DNA from: Comamonadaceae bacterium
Lineage (GTDB): Bacteria > Pseudomonadota > Gammaproteobacteria > Burkholderiales > Burkholderiaceae_C
Length of the DNA stretch: 64,000 nucleotides
Reading direction: 5' to 3'
Assembly (NCBI GenBank): GCA_027484575.1
Contig: JAIXSQ010000007.1
Location: 682,001 to 746,000 of the forward strand
A program made the translations under genes and the position numbers. The notes under the pieces are model-generated. The model was given only the letters and a program-made list of their open reading frames with translations, had not been told where the DNA came from and did not search any database. This document shows, in pieces, positions 61,907 to 64,000 of the stretch (position 1 is the stretch's first letter; every line of letters begins with the position of its first letter).

Positions 61907-63337
61907 TCAGGCGTGGGCCGGGGCAGGGACGTTGAAGCGCACGGCGCGGCCGTTGGCCACCGTCATCCAGGTGTTCCAGGCCATCACCAGCATGCCGCCC
62001 AGGTACAGCACGCCGCCGACCACGCGGATCACGTAGAAGGGATAGGTCGCCTTGACCGACTCGACGAAGGTGTAGGTCAGGGTGCCGTCGGTGTTGATGG
62101 CGCGCCACATCAGGCCCTGCATCACGCCGGCGATCCACATCGCGGCGATGTACAGCACGATGCCGACGGTGGCGATCCAGAAGTGCAGCTCGATGGCCTT
62201 GACCGAGTACATCTGCTTCTGGCCGAACAGGCGCGGGATCAGGTAGTACAGGCAGCCCATGGAGATCAGGCCGACCCAGCCCAGCGCGCCGGAGTGCACG
62301 TGGCCGATGGTCCAGTCCGTGTAGTGCGACAGGGCGTTGACGGTCTTGATGGACATCATCGGGCCCTCGAAGGTGCTCATGCCGTAGAACGACAGCGACA
62401 CGATCATGAAGCGCAGCACCGGGTCGTCGCGCAGCTTGTGCCAGGCGCCCGACAGGGTCATCACGCCGTTGATCATCCCGCCCCAGCTGGGGGCCAGCAG
62501 GATCAGCGAGAACAGCATGCCCACCGACTGGGTCCAGTCCGGCAGCGCGGTGTAGTGCAGGTGGTGCGGGCCCGCCCACATGTAGGTGAAGATCAGCGCC
62601 CAGAAGTGGACGATGGACAGCCGGTAGCTGTAGACCGGGCGCTCGGCCTGCTTGGGGACGAAGTAGTACATCATCCCCAGGAAGCCGGCGGTCAGGTAGA
62701 AGCCCACCGCGTTGTGCCCGTACCACCACTGCACCATCGCGTCCTGCACGCCGGCATAGGCCGAGTACGACTTCATGAAGCCCGCGGGGATCGCGGCGCT
62801 GTTGACCAGGTGCAGCAGGGCCACGGCGATGATGAAGGCGCCGTAGAACCAGTTGGCCACGTAGATGTGGCGGACCTTGCGGGTGCCCACGGTGCCGAAG
62901 AACACGATCGCGTACGACACCCACACCAGCGTGATCAGGATGTCGATCGGCCACTCCAGCTCGGCGTATTCCTTGCCCGAGGTGTAGCCCAGCGGCAGGC
63001 TGATCGCCGCCGCGAGGATCACCGCCTGCCAGCCCCAGAACGTGAAGGAGGCCAGCTTGGGCAGGAACAGCGGCACGTGCGAGGTGCGCTGCACGCACCA
63101 GTAGCTGGTGGCGAAGAGGGCGCAGCCGCCGAACGCGAAGATGACCGCGTTGGTGTGCAGCGGGCGCAGGCGCCCGTAGCTGAGCCAGGGGATGCCGAAG
63201 TTCAGTTCCGGCCAGGCCAGCTGGGCCGCGATGAACACGCCGACGAGCATGCCCACCACGCCCCAGACGACGGCCATCAGCGTGAACTGCCGCACCACGG
63301 TGTCGTGGTACTGGACTGCTGGAGTGGATTGGTTCAT
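61907..63337 (-). CDS. ccoN: cbb3-type cytochrome c oxidase catalytic subunit CcoN
   Basis: The 476-residue subunit has twelve membrane helices and carries the low-spin haem b and the haem b3-CuB centre. Recognisable family segments include [36 protein letters not shown] with haem/CuB histidines, and [14 protein letters not shown] near the end. Length and order match CcoN/FixN. ATG 63337 was chosen because residues upstream lack family features and the frame there spans the FNR box. It heads the ccoNOQP transcript, with an FNR-type site 59-72 bp before its start, so it should be induced under low oxygen. Confidence 0.97.
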   Translation of the reverse strand: MNQSTPAVQYHDTVVRQFTLMAVVWGVVGMLVGVFIAAQLAWPELNFGIPWLSYGRLRPLHTNAVIFAFGGCALFATSYWCVQRTSHVPLFLPKLASFTFWGWQAVILAAAISLPLGYTSGKEYAELEWPIDILITLVWVSYAIVFFGTVGTRKVRHIYVANWFYGAFIIAVALLHLVNSAAIPAGFMKSYSAYAGVQDAMVQWWYGHNAVGFYLTAGFLGMMYYFVPKQAERPVYSYRLSIVHFWALIFTYMWAGPHHLHYTALPDWTQSVGMLFSLILLAPSWGGMINGVMTLSGAWHKLRDDPVLRFMIVSLSFYGMSTFEGPMMSIKTVNALSHYTDWTIGHVHSGALGWVGLISMGCLYYLIPRLFGQKQMYSVKAIELHFWIATVGIVLYIAAMWIAGVMQGLMWRAINTDGTLTYTFVESVKATYPFYVIRVVGGVLYLGGMLVMAWNTWMTVANGRAVRFNVPAPAHA

Positions 63338-63367
63338 TTTGGGAGACACCTTGATCGTGACCTTGGC

Positions 63368-63409
63368 AGTGTCACGGAGGCACCTCCCGGCAGCCTTGAT
63401 GGAGGTCAA
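63368..63409 (-). promoter_or_regulatory. FNR box and predicted class II promoter of ccoNOQP
   Basis: TTGATGGAGGTCAA at 63396-63409 differs from the FNR consensus TTGAT-N4-ATCAA by one base. Its centre is 65 bp upstream of the ccoN ATG. If placed at -41.5, the start of transcription would be near 63361 and the -10 position holds GACACT (63368-63373), three of six consensus bases. Confidence 0.8.
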
Positions 63410-63440
63410 GCCTGCCGCAGGGCAGGCGTCGACGCCGTGC

Positions 63441-63578
63441 TCAGTCGTTCTCGAGGATGCGCTGGCCCTCGGCCTCGACGCCGTCGAACTGGCCGCGCCA
63501 CACGGCCCAGGCCAGCGCGCCCAGGATCGCCAGGGCCAGCACGACGGACAGGGGCACGAGCAGGAAGAGGATGTCCAT
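63441..63578 (-). CDS. ccoS: cbb3 assembly protein CcoS
   Basis: The 45-residue protein has one membrane helix ([20 protein letters not shown]) and the [15 protein letters not shown] tail that identifies CcoS/FixS. It is needed for cofactor insertion into the oxidase. It follows the copper ATPase gene by 35 bp and precedes ccoN by 103 bp, the gap containing the FNR site. It is therefore in the ccoI-side transcript. Confidence 0.92.
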   Translation of the reverse strand: MDILFLLVPLSVVLALAILGALAWAVWRGQFDGVEAEGQRILEND

Positions 63579-63613
63579 GGGAGCTTTCGCGAGATGTTCG
63601 TCCAGTGGCCGAC

Positions 63614-64000
63614 TCAGGCCGGTGCGCGCGCGAGGCGCGCGGCATTGAGCACCACGGCCAGCGAGCTGGCGGCCATGCCCAGGCCGGCGGCCCAGGGCGG
63701 CATCCAGCCGGCCAGCGCCAGCGGCACGCACACCGCGTTGTAGGCGGCGGCCCAGGCGAGGTTCTGGCGCACGATGCGGCGGGTGCGGCGCGACAGCTGC
63801 AGCAGCAGCGGCAGCGCCGCCAGCTGGCCGCCGGGCACGATGAAATCGGCGCGCGATTGCGCGAGCGGCGCGCCCTGCCCCATCGCCACCGACAGGTCGG
63901 CGCGGGCCAGCACCGGGCCGTCGTTCAGGCCGTCGCCCACCATGGCGACGCGGTGGCCGGCCGCCTGCAGTGCCGCCACGTGGGCCAGCTTGTCCTCGGG
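63614..64000 (-). CDS. ccoI: Copper-translocating P-type ATPase CcoI/FixI (partial, C-terminal part)
   Basis: The window holds the last 129 residues; the gene continues past base 64000. It begins PEDKLAHVAALQ and contains the hinge motif VAMVGDGLNDGPVLARADLSVAMGQG, typical of P1B-type copper ATPases, then two C-terminal membrane helices (about 75-95 and 98-115). CcoI exports copper from the cytoplasm to the periplasm for CuB assembly of the cbb3 oxidase. Its position upstream of ccoS and ccoN matches the known ccoIS arrangement. Confidence 0.94.
   Translation of the reverse strand, partial: PEDKLAHVAALQAAGHRVAMVGDGLNDGPVLARADLSVAMGQGAPLAQSRADFIVPGGQLAALPLLLQLSRRTRRIVRQNLAWAAAYNAVCVPLALAGWMPPWAAGLGMAASSLAVVLNAARLARAPA

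Noticed and set aside
63351..63364. A second TTGAT half-site (TTGATCGTGACC) closer to ccoN
   Set aside because: Its other half reads ACCTT instead of ATCAA and it would overlap the predicted transcription start, so it is not a credible FNR box.

Overview
The window is very GC-rich bacterial chromosome (third codon positions almost all G/C). The gene families point to a betaproteobacterium of the order Burkholderiales: an HU protein with a Lys/Ala/Pro histone-like tail, a ccoS-ccoN-ccoO-ccoQ-ccoP-ccoG-ccoH oxidase cluster preceded by ccoI, an FNR-type regulator, a Pil/Chp-like chemosensory operon and many PAS-rich hybrid kinases. No rRNA, tRNA, CRISPR, insertion sequence or prophage gene is visible, and no gap between genes exceeds 300 bases. 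The genus cannot be fixed from the sequence alone.

Layout. 1-9.8 kb: a partial beta-lactamase-fold hydrolase, a hybrid kinase, two adjacent methyl-accepting chemotaxis proteins, an FMN-fold protein, an alpha/beta hydrolase and HU with a strong terminator. 10-15.6 kb: an orphan TRAP binding protein coupled to an AroE-like dehydrogenase, divergent from an MdlAB-like heterodimeric ABC exporter. 15.6-25.6 kb: two large hybrid kinases flank an SDR gene and a natural fusion of an HSL-type esterase with a Baeyer-Villiger-type monooxygenase. 25.8-26.7 kb: serine acetyltransferase. 26.9-34.8 kb: an eight-gene Pil/Chp-like chemosensory operon (three receiver proteins, CheW, PilJ-like receptor, CheA hybrid, a small unknown protein, a second CheW). 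35-37.8 kb: a NarL-type kinase and regulator around a convergent unknown gene. 38-44.7 kb: a small exported protein, then a tripartite RND efflux operon ending in a translationally coupled lone receiver. 44.7-47.7 kb: infA, an Hpt protein, a DUF3606-type protein, an FNR regulator coupled to a hemerythrin protein, and a receiver. 47.9-55.3 kb: two hybrid kinases with receiver and Hpt modules around a lone receiver. 55.3-58 kb: small proteins and a PAS kinase/LuxR regulator pair. 58-64 kb: the cbb3 oxidase structural and assembly genes, with ccoI cut by the window end.

Two themes stand out. First, signalling density: five hybrid kinases, two NarL-type kinases, one CheA hybrid, two LuxR regulators, six receiver-only or receiver-plus-unknown proteins, one Hpt protein and three chemoreceptors in 64 kb. 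Three of the hybrid kinases carry receivers that have lost pocket residues. Second, oxygen response: the FNR protein (cluster cysteines C33/C36/C42/C135 and an E..SR recognition helix) is encoded about 16 kb from a near-perfect FNR box upstream of ccoN. The PAS kinase next to the oxidase cluster has a His at the position of the FixL/DosP haem ligand. The most distinctive enzyme is the esterase-monooxygenase fusion, which sits directly after an SDR gene.
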